Below, in pieces: positions 1 to 18,500 of a stretch of 60,000 nucleotides of DNA (positions are counted from its first letter, which is position 1; each line of letters opens with the position of its first letter). The DNA lies in NCBI RefSeq assembly GCF_910592395.1, contig NC_088324.1, positions 15,280,953-15,340,952 of the forward strand, given 5' to 3'. A program made the translations under genes and the position numbers. The DNA is from Lineus longissimus. Its lineage: Eukaryota > Nemertea > Pilidiophora > Heteronemertea > Lineidae. The notes beneath the pieces are model-generated. The model saw nothing but the letters and a program-made list of their open reading frames with translations. It was not told the origin of the DNA and searched no databases.

Positions 1-189
1 CTGACACCTTTGATAGGGACTTCAATGTCACCATGAAAAGTGACTTGAAATGGTTTGAACCCTCACCACCAGGGGTGCCGGAATCCAACAACGACATCCA
101 AAACCGATTCGAAACCTTGGGCTGCCTAGAGTGCCCCCTATAGTGCTTCTTTCAACTAACGTGTAACCCTCGTGGGTTTCTCATTCTAG
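1..189 (+). other. Intron sequence upstream of the first visible SCaMC exon
   Basis: No coding frame fits here. The stretch ends in the pyrimidine-rich acceptor TTCTCATTCTAG immediately before the EF-hand exon at 190, so it is read as the 3' end of an intron whose upstream exons are outside the window. Confidence 0.7.
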
Positions 190-7112
<6,923 letters not shown>

Positions 7113-7266
7113 GCAATGTTCTGCCTGGAGTGCCATTCATGTCTGTGGAGGGTTGGGACGGATGGAATCGGAAGGATGAGATCATATCACGAGGCATCTG
7201 CTCCGTCATATTCAGCTGAACTTATCTATGCCTGGAGAGTGAGAGAGAAATCGTTGTGCTAAATCT

Positions 7267-7390
7267 GTAGGAAGTTTAGGGGTTCTTAAGTGAAGACTCA
7301 TTTATTTAAATCCTGTGTTTAAATTGGAGAGAAGTTTGTAGAAAGTTTAGGATTTCCCTAGTGAAAACTTACTTCTTTAGAACCACAAAT
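7267..7390. repeat. Diverged ~69-bp tandem duplication
   Basis: The words TCTGTAGGAAGTTTAGG...AGTGAAGACT...TTTATTTAAATCC recur as TTTGTAGAAAGTTTAGG...AGTGAAAACT...TTCTTTAGAACC about 69 bp downstream. This is a two-copy, partly decayed tandem duplication within the probable SCaMC 3'UTR. Confidence 0.6.
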
Positions 7391-9485
7391 AATAATTGAC
7401 CCTTGACTAATTGAGTTGCTAGATTTGGGTGGACAGCAGCATAACCTGGTTGGTGACTGTAACTGTACTGATAGACTGACTAGCTTTTTGTCCTTCTCTG
7501 CCTCCATGGTTTCTTAGGAAGATGTGTGTCTACTGTAGGTTGAGGGATATGAACGCCGCCCTATCAGGGTCTGTCACAGGCTTGCTGATGTGGTGCATAG
7601 AGGCACCTTGTTCAAGTGCTCAAATGTAATGGAAGTGCAATACCAAGAAGTCTATTTTCACTCACTTTTCTAAACCTAGATGTAGTTTTCGAAGTATTCG
7701 ATATTCCCAGGTTGCTTGTGGTAAAATTGCAGGGGGCATCTCCAGATTCAGGGTTATGTCTTGTGGTTTTCAATAGCAGTTCTCTGCGCTCTTGTCTTGT
7801 CTATTTCAACCCCATGAACATTCTGATCTTTTTCTGTGATACTGTTTACTTCATACTGTTGACTGACTGTCATAAGATGAGTGAGGTGTTGGTACTTTAC
7901 AATAGATGGGGGGGGGGTGGTTGTCAGGGGCTAGCAGCAATAATAAAAACATGCATTTCAGACGGTTCTTGTCTTCGACCCACATCATACTCCACTCACT
8001 ATTCATCCTTCAACTGTAAAATTCCTTTTGATGGGTCTGATGCTTTGGTGATGAAGGTCACCTTAAAATTAACAGGGTCAAGTTCTCATGAGACGTGTGC
8101 TGTGAACCTTATCAATATTTGTGTCATAGGCCAAGATCTTGAGGGAATCGGGGTTTAATGTTTTCTTCTATGGCCCAGCTCACAAACCTCTGAGAGGTTT
8201 CCCTTCATTGCCTAAAGTAGAGGAGCGCCAAATAAGTGAACAGTTTCCCCTGATTTCCTCAGGATAAACACAACTGATAGAAGCAATGTAGCTAAGAAAT
8301 AGGTGCACGTCAAACTGATATAATGTTGCCAAGACTTGGTCTTGGTGCAGAAACTTATTCCTGTCCATTTTATATTGTATTTCTTTCAATCTTGTACAGC
8401 TTCAGATTAAATTTATGTATAATTTATGTAAATCTTGATCATTTTTAAATTTTTATATTCCCTTGTACCGTTGTTGCATTGTAAACATGTAGTTTAGTAT
8501 CTTAGGTTAAGTTTCGGGGAGTGACAGGTTCAAGATTTGACTGTTTCTTGGGGGATCATCAAGAAAGGCAGGTGGGATGTCTTCAGTATCAATCCTTTAC
8601 TCAAAAAGACAGTTGCATATTAAGGGGGGGGGGTACATTTGTAGATTTCCAGGGAAAATTTCCAGTTGTGTTTCTTGGTTTTGAATTCTAAGGGAAGGAC
8701 AGTCTGATGTTGTGTGTGATGACTGAGCAAGTGAACATGAATGTAGCAGGGATTGGTCTAAAAAGGGATCGGGTAATGGTTGAATTGTCTAATGCATCAA
8801 ATTAACTATTTTAATATGGTTACTAAGAAGTTGTTAACAGGTACATAACCAGTCAGGTTTTGCTGACCATAATTACTATTAATAACAGGTGCAAATCTTG
8901 TGATTGCTTCACTGGGTTCTATTTGTATATGGTGGTTCTGTCCTTGTACATGTATCACATTCCTCAAGACTTGACTTTGCCATGGTGGAACACACCCATT
9001 GTACAGTTGTTATAGATTATGAAACACTTTGACTCGGTTGGTTCTTGTAAATTTAAACCCAGCACCGTAAGCTCGGTTGGTAAATGAGGTTCTTTACCAT
9101 CTTTGAGACCGTTTCTGCTCATGGGTACAGATGAACTATAGTCTAATTCTCAAACCATATCACAGTGCACTGCATTTTTTCTGCCACCTATTATAACCTG
9201 ACAAGATGTATTGTTAATTTTGGCAAATGTTTAGTCAATGCCTTCAACTGATAGTTGTTGTTTTGTTGGTGTCTACAGTGTATGTCTGTAGCCTTTGTAA
9301 ACAATGATCTCCAACTATATTGTATGCACATAAGGATTTCATGATCAGGCAGCCGCGTCGTGAAGATGTGATTGTCTCAGAGGGTGTACACTCATTGTAG
9401 ACAACGCTGCTTCCTTGTGTTGGCTGAGAAGCAAGTTGCCTGGGCTCAATTGTTCAAAACAATGTAAGTGACCAACTCTCTGATT

Positions 9486-9491
9486 AATAAA
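9486..9491 (+). terminator. Candidate polyadenylation signal AATAAA
   Basis: A canonical hexamer in TGATTAATAAAGTGGTGTC, followed within about 30 bases by GT-rich sequence (GGTGTTGGTAG further on). It is the best placed candidate for a distal SCaMC transcript end. Confidence 0.4.
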
Positions 9492-10082
9492 GTGGTGTCA
9501 GAAAACTTGGGTATAATGAGGTGTTGGTAGAATGTATGGTAAACCAACAATCAAAGCACCAAATCAAACTCTATGCACTTCAACATTTTGAGTTGTTACG
9601 ATGTTAGGATGTATTCAGATGCTTTCATAGCTTCTCATACACATTGTTGGCCCCTTGTTCTGATAATATTAGGCCTATTGGTACAATGATTCTCAGTATA
9701 GCTTCCTTTGCAGTTTCTGTGTCTCTAGATTTAGCAAGTCTTTCAAATAGATCATTTTTTGGTTTTATGGACATTCAGTGCACTACCAGACATTGATTGT
9801 CCTTTTGCTATGGTACATGTAACTATTATTGTGTAAAGTTAAATGCCACAGGAGTAAAAAATGTTTAATGTAATTAATTGTAACATTATGTATAAAGCAA
9901 ACATTTTTACAATCTAAAGTTGTATTTTGGTCTTTTAATCGATAAGGATCGGCGCCAACTGACAGCCACTGGCACAACTTACCAGACTCGGTTCACGTAC
10001 ACTAATGGACGAAGCATTGAGTAAGGACATCTTCTCAACCAGGTTGTACTGCAAAGCCCATGCTGTCTTTCAACCAATGGGT

Positions 10083-10192
10083 GATATGAATAAAGACTAG
10101 CAAATGCTTTTATCCAAAACTCCATGTACATTTACACTACACCTTTCTGTACAAAATTGAAGTAAAAGCATTTGCTAGACTTAATTCATATC
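10083..10192. repeat. Long imperfect inverted repeat (hairpin)
   Basis: Arms at 10083-10112 and 10163-10192 are complementary at about 28 of 30 positions (GATATGAAT...CTAGCAAATGCTTTTA), separated by a 50-nt spacer. The left arm contains AATAAAG. It directly precedes the 58-bp minisatellite. It may be a MITE remnant or the boundary of the array; no target-site duplication is clear. Confidence 0.75.
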
Positions 10193-10264
10193 AGCCATTG
10201 CCTTGGCTGGGAGCTATATATATCCTCCTGTTCCTTGGATGCTTGCCGACTTGAGGCTTGTGCT

Positions 10265-11103
10265 ATAGCTCTGGTTGATGGTGTATTGGGGAACAACCCA
10301 TCTTGAAGACAGGTCAGTGCTAGCTCTGGGCGATGGTGTACTGGGGGAACGACCCATCTTGAAGACAAGCGTCAGAGCTAGCTCTGGGTGATGGTGTACT
10401 GGGGGAACGACCCATCTTGAAGACAAGCATCAGTGCTAGCTCTGGGTGATGGTGTATTGGGGGACAACCCATCTTGAAGACAAGCATCAGTGCTAGCTCT
10501 GGGTGATGGTGTATTGGGGGAACGACCCATCTTGAAGACAAGCATCAGTGCTAGCTCTGGGAGATGGTGTATTGGGGGAACAACCCATCTTGAAGACAAG
10601 CATCAGTGCCAGCTCTGGGTGATGGTGTATTGGGGGAACAACCCATCTTGAAGACAAGCATCAGTGCTAGCTCTGGGTGATGGTGTATTGGGGGACAACC
10701 CATCTTGAAGACAAGCATCAGTGCTAGCTCTGGGAGATGGTGTACTGGGGGAACGACCCATCTTGAAGACAAGCATCAGTGCGAGCTCTGGGCGATGGTG
10801 TATTGGGGGAACGACCCATCTTGAAGACAAGCATCAGTGCTAGCTCTGGGTGATGGTGTATTGGGGGAACAACCCATCTTGAAGACAACCATCAGTGCTA
10901 GCTCTGGGCGATGGTGTACTGGGGAACAACCCATCTTGAAGACAAGCATCAGTGCTAGCTCTGGGCGATGGTGTATTGGGGGAACAACCTATCTTGAAGA
11001 CAAGAATCAGTGCTGGCTTTTGACGATGGCGTACTGGGGGAACAACCCATCTTGAAGACAAGCATCAGTGCTAGCTCTGGGCGATGGTGTACTGGGGAAC
11101 AAC
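10265..11103. repeat. 58-bp minisatellite, about 14.5 copies
   Basis: The consensus unit runs CATCAGTGCTAGCTCTGGGY, then GATGGTGTAYTGGGGGAACR, then ACCCATCTTGAAGACAAG. Copies are highly similar, differing mainly by transitions and by loss of one G. One early copy (near 10310) has lost 5 bp in the AAGACAAGCATCAGTG region. Open frames on both strands of the array are by-products of periodicity, not genes. Confidence 0.95.
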
Positions 11104-13580
11104 CATGAACATTTCGCTGCTAGCTATGGTCTCACTAGCCATGAGACACATTGGTACAAAGAGACTAACACGTACATATCATATCCTACTTGACTCTGGC
11201 TGGTAATCTGTCGGTCATACTGGAATGTGACTGTTCGATACTCTCAGATGGCGCCTTCAACCAATCTCCAAAGCACCGATAATATACAAAGGATACCGCC
11301 TCGTCACACTATTATCACTGCGCAAGGAGTATGTCTTCAACCCGTCAAATCTGGGGACAATCTGAGACATATTTTTCATATGTGTCTTAGCTTAGGGGGT
11401 CTCAATTTAATTATAATCTTGGAGTCATTAACCTATTTTCTTGACCAGTGGACCCCACAGAAATAATTAGCACACTATACCGTATATATGTTTATATTCC
11501 TTGAGGTTGTTTCTGAACCTTGTTTGCGTCACTAGACGTGTGAACGACATTATTGATGAGAGGTTGGGTCAGTTGGATGGATTGAGGGTTGACAACATCT
11601 TTACAAGAAGGTGGGAACTAAGAGGCATAATTCTGCTGACATTGAATGACATCTTGGAGGAACAATTTTCTGGTGGGATATTTCAAGCCGGATATTGCAA
11701 GCTGTTTGGGGTTTCATTGGCTTTAGGACAGAATGACATCTTTGGTTGAAAAGGCACAAGTCTCGACCCTTTAGTTGTGAGTTACATAGACGCTGTTGGA
11801 ACTAAGATAGGACTATTTCAATTTCGGATAGAACCATTGACCATATTTCATGAGGTATATCACAGGATACTAAGGATTCACAACAAAATACTGTGGTCAG
11901 AACTGGGGGAATATTCCGGATACGTCTGACATTGTGTAGGGGTATCATCGTGTTTTGAGACACATACTTTTGTTTAGAATGGGATGTTGCGGCACTCCAG
12001 TGGAAGACGTGGAACACAAACATGGTAGGTGATAATATGACTATGATGTGAAAGTATATTTTGTCACTTAATACATGTAAGTGCAACCTTATTGTTTAAT
12101 GAAGGAGAGCTAATGTCGTTGATCACGAAGAGCCCAGCCATCTCTCCACGAATGAAGTCTGACTCGGAGAGTCCTTTCGTGCTAGATATTGTTTAGATAG
12201 TGTTTTGCTCAGACTCAGTCCCACTGGTAGTCATCTTGATCCTCCAAGTCTTTTGACAAAACTTCTCGTATGACTGGGATTAATAATGATATAAGCCACA
12301 GGCTGACTTGTTGTAAATACACTATTTCCCTGTTTGACAACGGCAGTGAGTTGTCTTCTATGGCGAGGACTTTCTTCGACCTCCTCTTTGCGTCCTGCAA
12401 ATTGTCTCATAGTCAGTCCCTCGGCTGTAGACAAGGTAAAGTTATCATTAAATAGAGCCGTGTGATTTAATCTTACTTTGCCAGGACGACACATGAGCAT
12501 AACCATTATTGGCCAAACAGTCAAGACAACACATTATATGTCACAGACATGTATGAATTGACGTCATGGCGGCTATCATGGCCGGACTCTGAACGTTCGA
12601 CCGCTCGGCGCAATCCATACTTCTGCTGTTACACATGTTAGAACCAAGTCTCGGACCATCAATCGTCATACATGTAGTCACGCATAATTATCAGAAATAT
12701 TGTGTTTGTTCCTTGGTTACGAAAAGTTTCTATTGAATGCGGGCCATACTATAGCTTTGCTCTTAATTACCGGGACGAATCAGCTGTTTTGATGGAAGAT
12801 GTGTCTCCCCATTACCCTGCTGTCTGTGAAGGAGAAGACAATATACCCTGCCACTTGAAGGTCTTGACGAAATGATAAACAAAATAGGCCTTCATTTTAC
12901 GATGGGAATCTCAAACACTTTTATTATTTGCCCAAGATATGCCCTTTTCTTGACCATGACCAAATGGAAGGAGAGATACGATTCTCACGGAGTCTGATTT
13001 GAACATGGTAAATAGCAGGTTTCATTGTCATGACAACAAAATTCATCGTCGTCACGTGATAATGAATATCAAATATCACAGCAAACCGTTCTTATGTAAA
13101 GACCATCGAAGTTTACGGTATTTCCATAGTTACTGACAAACAAGGTTTGGAAGCGATCCGACTCGGTTTGTTCAGATAAGGGGCAATGGCCTGGAAACAA
13201 ACAGTTGAGAAAAAATCATACCGAGTCGGAATATTTTCACATCATTTCTACTGTATTATTAAGATACCACCTCAGCCATGACAACGAACGACCGACGGAC
13301 TTCAGTCCAGGCCAGATCAGCTCAGAGAGAATTCATATCGAGTATCGATCGATTGGTATTTATTCAATGAATGAATATTACTGGTGCAGCATAAACGAAT
13401 AAACAGACTGAGTTTACATGTCCTGGTTCGACCAATCGTGAGCTTGATCCAGTTGATATTTGATATGTACATTGTTCCTTGTAATTGTTTACCTATTTTA
13501 TTGACTGTGACCGCCGGCCTGTGTCACATCCTGAAATGGAGTAAAAATGACCCTGGGTGGCTTGGACGAAGGTATAGCTT
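11104..13580. other. Intergenic region, no gene recognised
   Basis: I see only short unsupported frames. There are no tRNA-like clover patterns, no long tandem repeats and no convincing splice-bounded coding segments. Confidence 0.5.
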
Positions 13581-14207
13581 CCCAGCAAACACAAGACCCC
13601 CGGCTAAGGCCTGGGCCAGGTCTGGCTGGCACTGCGCTAGGCTTGGCCCTGCCTAGCCAGGTCAGATATCTTACAACAAAAGGCTCGGGTGCTAAAGTGG
13701 TCTATTTTTTACTCTGAAAAGGACAAATAGGTCTTGTTCATACAGAAGATGAAATAATAGCTATCTTAGGCTGGCTTTCCAGGTCTGGCCCATACCTGGC
13801 TTGGCATCTTGACCTGCATTTGCAAGAAAGTCTTTAAAAACAAATGCACTGGGAATTCACCAGTTTGTTTGTATAAGAAATACATATACATGCTATAGAG
13901 CAAGTCAAGAAAGAAAAATGCGTCATATTTTGTATAATCTACTTGTTTAAGATGCAGGCAGAATGTCTTAATTAAATTTTCGACACCACACCATTGTTAG
14001 GTTCTCTCAAGTACAACTGTCAGGTATTTTTCTTGCACAGTCACTATTGTTCGGGTTGTTTCTCTGGAGATGACCGCCACTGCACCCTGGTGGAAGTCTC
14101 AGGAGAAACTCGACACCCAGTCAGAGTGACGGTGTCAGAAAACAGATCTGGCGCGCCATGAAATACTCTGACCGGCCCTTTGAAACCCCATCTGGTGTGA
14201 GGACCCC
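13581..14207. repeat. Interspersed repeat, copy A (upstream of SLC44)
   Basis: It begins CCCAGCAAACACAAG and ends near TCTGGTGTGAGGACCCC. The first ~85 bp and the last ~425 bp (from about 13783) match copy B at 16199-16795 at roughly 90% by eye. The central ~120 bp differ. The left part is rich in AGGTCTGG/GGCTGGCA words. No coding capacity. The two copies behave as members of one dispersed family rather than as a simple segmental duplication. Confidence 0.85.
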
Positions 14208-14394
14208 ACCTTTGGCAGGCCATCCCTGTTCCAGATTAACCGGCACATGGCCGTGATGGCATACCTTCTCTGGACAAGCCTCGGTCCTCATGCACCTGAC
14301 ATACCACCTGACCCAAGTCTTGTGTGCTTTAGTCTCTATTTGCCTCTCCACCCTGCCCACCCACTTGCATGCTCAGCTTATAGACACCCCATGC

Positions 14395-14670
14395 CGTCCA
14401 TTTCGTCATCCTGATTGTCTTTCCTTCTGGGCAACACGACGAGGCCGGTCCACACTGCGTCCGGAGTGTAGCTCAGCGGTTACGACATGCCCTCTCAGAA
14501 TGCGCTGTCTAAATTCGGTACTTCCGTAGAGTTCACCAACATTAGTAGCCTCCCGAGGCAGCCCACGTAAGCCATCCTTTCTTCGTGTGAGGGGGGGGAG
14601 GCAAGGTCGATCCTTTGCGTCCGGGGGTTAAGCGCCGAAATTTTGTATTTTCGAGACACCCGGTACAGCC
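14395..14670 (+). repeat. SINE-like repeat with tRNA-like A-box
   Basis: The segment around 14400-14475 (TTTCGTCATCCTGATTG, then GGCCGGTCCACACTGCGTCC, then GGAGTGTAG) recurs inverted at 29165-29245. It is followed here by TAGCTCAGCGGTTACGAC, which resembles the A-box end of a tRNA gene. A matching B-box is weak, so this is a tentative SINE-type call. A G-run and GC-rich stretch follow near 14590-14640. Confidence 0.4.
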
Positions 14671-15532
14671 GTAACAGATGGCAGCTTTTCAACGATATCG
14701 ATTTCTATGTACAACGTTTTATATTGTACTAAATCACTGTGATTTGTTTTGAATTATTGGCTGTATTTGGAACATTTGATTTATCTATGCTGTAGGAGAC
14801 AGGTTGTGGGGCCTAGAAGTCGGTTAACAATTTGTCAATGATTAGAGCCACTAAATGGTACCCCGAAAAGCGCTGCTTGTGATTGGCATGAGGATGTGAC
14901 AAGAGGACAACCATTAAAAGACCGATCCGCTGACGTCCTAGTCGGTGCAAAGCTGAACGAAAGGACCATTAGCATGACTGGCATGATTATGGCCATGCAC
15001 AATCACAATTTGAAGCTGGAGCTTCAACACCGCTGGTTCGCTTTGCTTTATGATGAGACCCCTCTCTCTTGAAGACTAATAACTGACAGTCCTGCTTCAA
15101 GGTTTAGTTTCTGTCTTGGAACAAAACTAAACATTTTGGTCAACATGACTAGTGAGGGGATAGAATTATTGCTTGTTTGATATTTGTCACATCTGGATAG
15201 CGTTTTTAGTCAATTCAACCGGCTGTGGCATCTGTTTGGCAGTAGGCCTATGAAAACGCCTCGACTTCATGCAGTCAGACATTGCCAAAATGGCGACATG
15301 CGCAATCCGAATTTTACATTTCGTATTTTGTTGGCATACATGTCATTATTACCCAGATGGTATTATCAAAACCAAGACGTTTTCTTAATCCATGGGAAGT
15401 GTCTCAGCCTCGTAACTGGCCTGCCTATAGGGACTATTAATCTCAATTTCCGTGTCAGGAATCAGAATTTCGGACACGAAGAACTCTTAAGTTTAGATTG
15501 AATCCATCGAAATATTGCCAAAAGAATCCACC
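14671..15532 (+). other. Region immediately upstream of the SLC44 start codon
   Basis: It probably contains the SLC44 promoter and any 5'UTR. A YY1-like word (CCAAAATGGCGAC) lies near 15294-15306. No TATA box is evident close to the ATG, and upstream untranslated exons cannot be excluded. Confidence 0.35.
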
Positions 15533-18500
15533 ATGGGTTGGATAAAGCGAAAGACGTATGGGACAGGCGACAGTGGTCGTCGACGAGGTATCTTCACCAC
15601 GTATGGCTACTCCGAGCCAACTGAGGAAGAGTTAGAGCTACTGACTATGTCAGTCGACCATAAGACGGGCGAAGACTCGGATGAGGAGTATGCGTGGGGT
15701 AGGTAGGCATTGGTGCTCGAATGGTGGCGGGGAGGTTTGGGACAGGCAGGTTATCACTGCATCACGCAGCACAACGATTCAATTTAGAACGAAGCATGAA
15801 AACAGGGTACGGTATTTCGTAATCTATCCGGTCCTGTTTTTCAGGAGAGCCAACGAAATACGACCCAACCTTCAACGGACCAATCAAGAACCGCGGCTGT
15901 ACTGACATCCTTTGTTGTCTTTTCTTCGTCGTCTGCGTCCTGGGATTGGCTGTCACAGGATATTTCGGTAGGTTGAGAAATGTTGACGGTACGTTCCTAT
16001 TGAAATGAATCCAACAATGCTCTGGCGCTTCTGATAAACGAATGGTTAGTTTTCATCACCTTTGCTCGAAATGTGCCCCGGATCAAGAGTTCTTTTATGC
16101 TTTCAGCGTATGTTTATGGCGACCCGACCATCCTGATCTACCCGACAGACAGCAATGGAGAGATCTGTGGATATGGATCCAAGGCGTAAGTCAGGGTACC
16201 CAGCAAACACAAGGCATTGCTCAGGTCTGGCTGGCACTGGCTAGGCTTGGCCCTGCCTAGACAGGTCAATGCCAGCCTGTCCCACAGCCGGCTGACACTG
16301 GCTAGCCCAAGTCAGGACCAGACTTGGCCCAGAGGTGGCTCACTGACCCTGGGCAGCCAGGTGTGGGCCAGGTCTGAGGGTTGGCAGACCTGGCTTGGCA
16401 TCTTGACCTGCATTTGCAAGAACGTCTTTTAAAAATAAATGCACTGGGAATTCACCAATTTGTTTGTGTAAGAAATACATATACATGCCATACAGCAAGT
16501 CAAGAAAGAAAAATGCGTCATATTTTGTATAACCTACTTGTTTAAGATGCAGGCAGATTGTCTTAATGAAATTTTCGGCACCACACCATTGTTAGTTTCT
16601 CTCAAGTACAAGCCTCGGGTATTTTATTTGTGGCAAAGTCACTATTGTTCGGGTTGTTTCTCTGGAGATGACCACCACTGCACCCTGGTGGAAGTCTTAG
16701 GAGAAACTTGACCCCCAGTCAGAGTACCGGTGTCAGAGAAAAGATCTGGCGCACTCTGACCGGGCCTTTGAAACCCCATCTGGTGTGGGGACCCCTAACT
16801 AACCCGGGTCAAGCCAGACCGTCCCACAAAATCAACTGCATCGTCCAATTCCACCATCTCCTTTGCTTTCGTCAATGTGTTGACCGGGGGTCAAGCAAAG
16901 CACTGCACACCTTACCTTACCAGGGTGGTGATGAGTGAAACACTATGGTAAAAAGTTCATTCTTCAAATTGAAAGTTACCGTACACCAAAACACTAATCT
17001 GTCGGACCAATAAGAGTTGCAAACTAGACTGTTAGGAGTTGTGTACCAGCTCTACCAATTCTCTGATTACTTTGCATGTCCACTCTAAAGACGTTCTTCT
17101 AAACTTTTTAGGTCAACTCCGAACCTGGTGTTCTTCGACATGCTGGAGTGTGCGAGAATGGGCGCGGCAGTCTTTATCAATGGATGCCCGACACCACAGG
17201 TACAATCCCTATTCCCAAACTGAGGCTACCTCTTACCTGAGAAAATGGCTATTCCCTCAAAATATCGCCGTCGAATGATCGAAATGACTATTGGTCCACT
17301 GAAGCTCAGGGCAAGATTCTTGTTAAGGCAAAGCCAATAATGTGACTCGTTCAACATCTGCACTTGGCGATAACCCCGTCATAAATAGCAAGTCCAGCTT
17401 CGCCAATGTTTTGAACCGTAACCGACCCCTTGACAATTCTATGGGACCATGCTAAGGGAAGTTCTCTTCGAAGGGAAACCTGTTTTTCCTTTCAGCACTT
17501 CATCTACCCCCTTCACTCATTCCTCTATCATCTTTTCAGCAATGTGTAGCCACCTGTCCCCAGAAGTACTGGGTGTTCACCATAGCTGCGGCCCAGGAGA
17601 TCACTGGTTTCTCTGCCTCGGCCAGAGCTGACATGATCTGCAAGACCGGGGTGGATCCGACAGTGGGCCAGTATGCTTCAATGGTAAGAATCTCTTCAAT
17701 GAAAAATTTTTAAAAACTATTACATGTAATTTGACTCTCAACAACCTCGACTTTCAAATCTGCCTTTCGACAACCAAACTGGTATTTCTGACTTCTGGAC
17801 CATTTCCTCTCTGTGGATTTCATTAAACAAATAGGAAGTACACTCTATGGAGCTTGTTCAAAATGATTGACTGGGCTCCAACCAGTCCATTAGTCCACTC
17901 GGCGAGCTCAACCAAGTACAACTTATCGAATTATCACACAGCAGTATAAGCAATGGCTCATTGGAATGCACTTCCAATCAATATGCTCTGCCAACACGCA
18001 TACAACTCAAATACTTGATGACTACAGTTACAGTGAAGATCAAACGTAATGGGCCTGCAACTTGGAAACGTGAATCCTATTCTTACACTTGAGAACTACG
18101 AATTAGAGACAGACAAAACATGATGGTCAAGTGTGTTCTGTATAGTGGACATCAAAATCTGGCCATTCCACCAGTCCACTCAATGAACTATAATCATATT
18201 CCAAGATAACTCAGTGAACTAGACCCACATTATAGCAGTTCAATATAACTTCAATCGATAACCTCAGGCTAAATGTACAGTCTGATATTTGAAGACAATA
18301 AAAAGAGACATATCTACAGGCAACTCATGTCGCTATAAATTTTTGATGATTGTTTCCTGTAGCAACGAGAATTCGCATTTCTTTCTCCCGACGACGTAAA
18401 TAATGTATTCCATGTTGTGTGCGAATGGTTGTTTTGCAATATTTGAGATATGAAAAATCAATCTTTGGCCTTAGGCCTTTCGCTTTCTATATATATTAGT

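Larger units (their letters stand above)
7113..9510 (+). other. Probable 3'UTR and downstream flank of SCaMC
   Basis: No supported coding sequence follows the stop at 7110-7112. A 180-codon frame at 7616-8158 has no domain, codon pattern or splice context that supports it. Canonical AATAAA signals lie at 7942-7947 and 9486-9491, and ATTAAA near 8405, so the 3'UTR could end at any of these. Homopolymer G runs occur near 7907-7916 and 8623-8632. Confidence 0.5.

Noticed and set aside
7616-8158. 180-codon plus-strand frame after the SCaMC stop
   Set aside because: It has no motif, no splice context and no start-context support. It lies in a probable 3'UTR and includes a G-run that translates as a Gly tract.
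10186-11061. Overlapping ~70-codon frames across the 58-bp minisatellite
   Set aside because: They arise on both strands purely from repeat periodicity and are not full-length or frame-preserving.
10265-11103. Possible CRISPR array
   Set aside because: The whole unit is conserved with no variable spacers, and the surrounding genes are eukaryotic.
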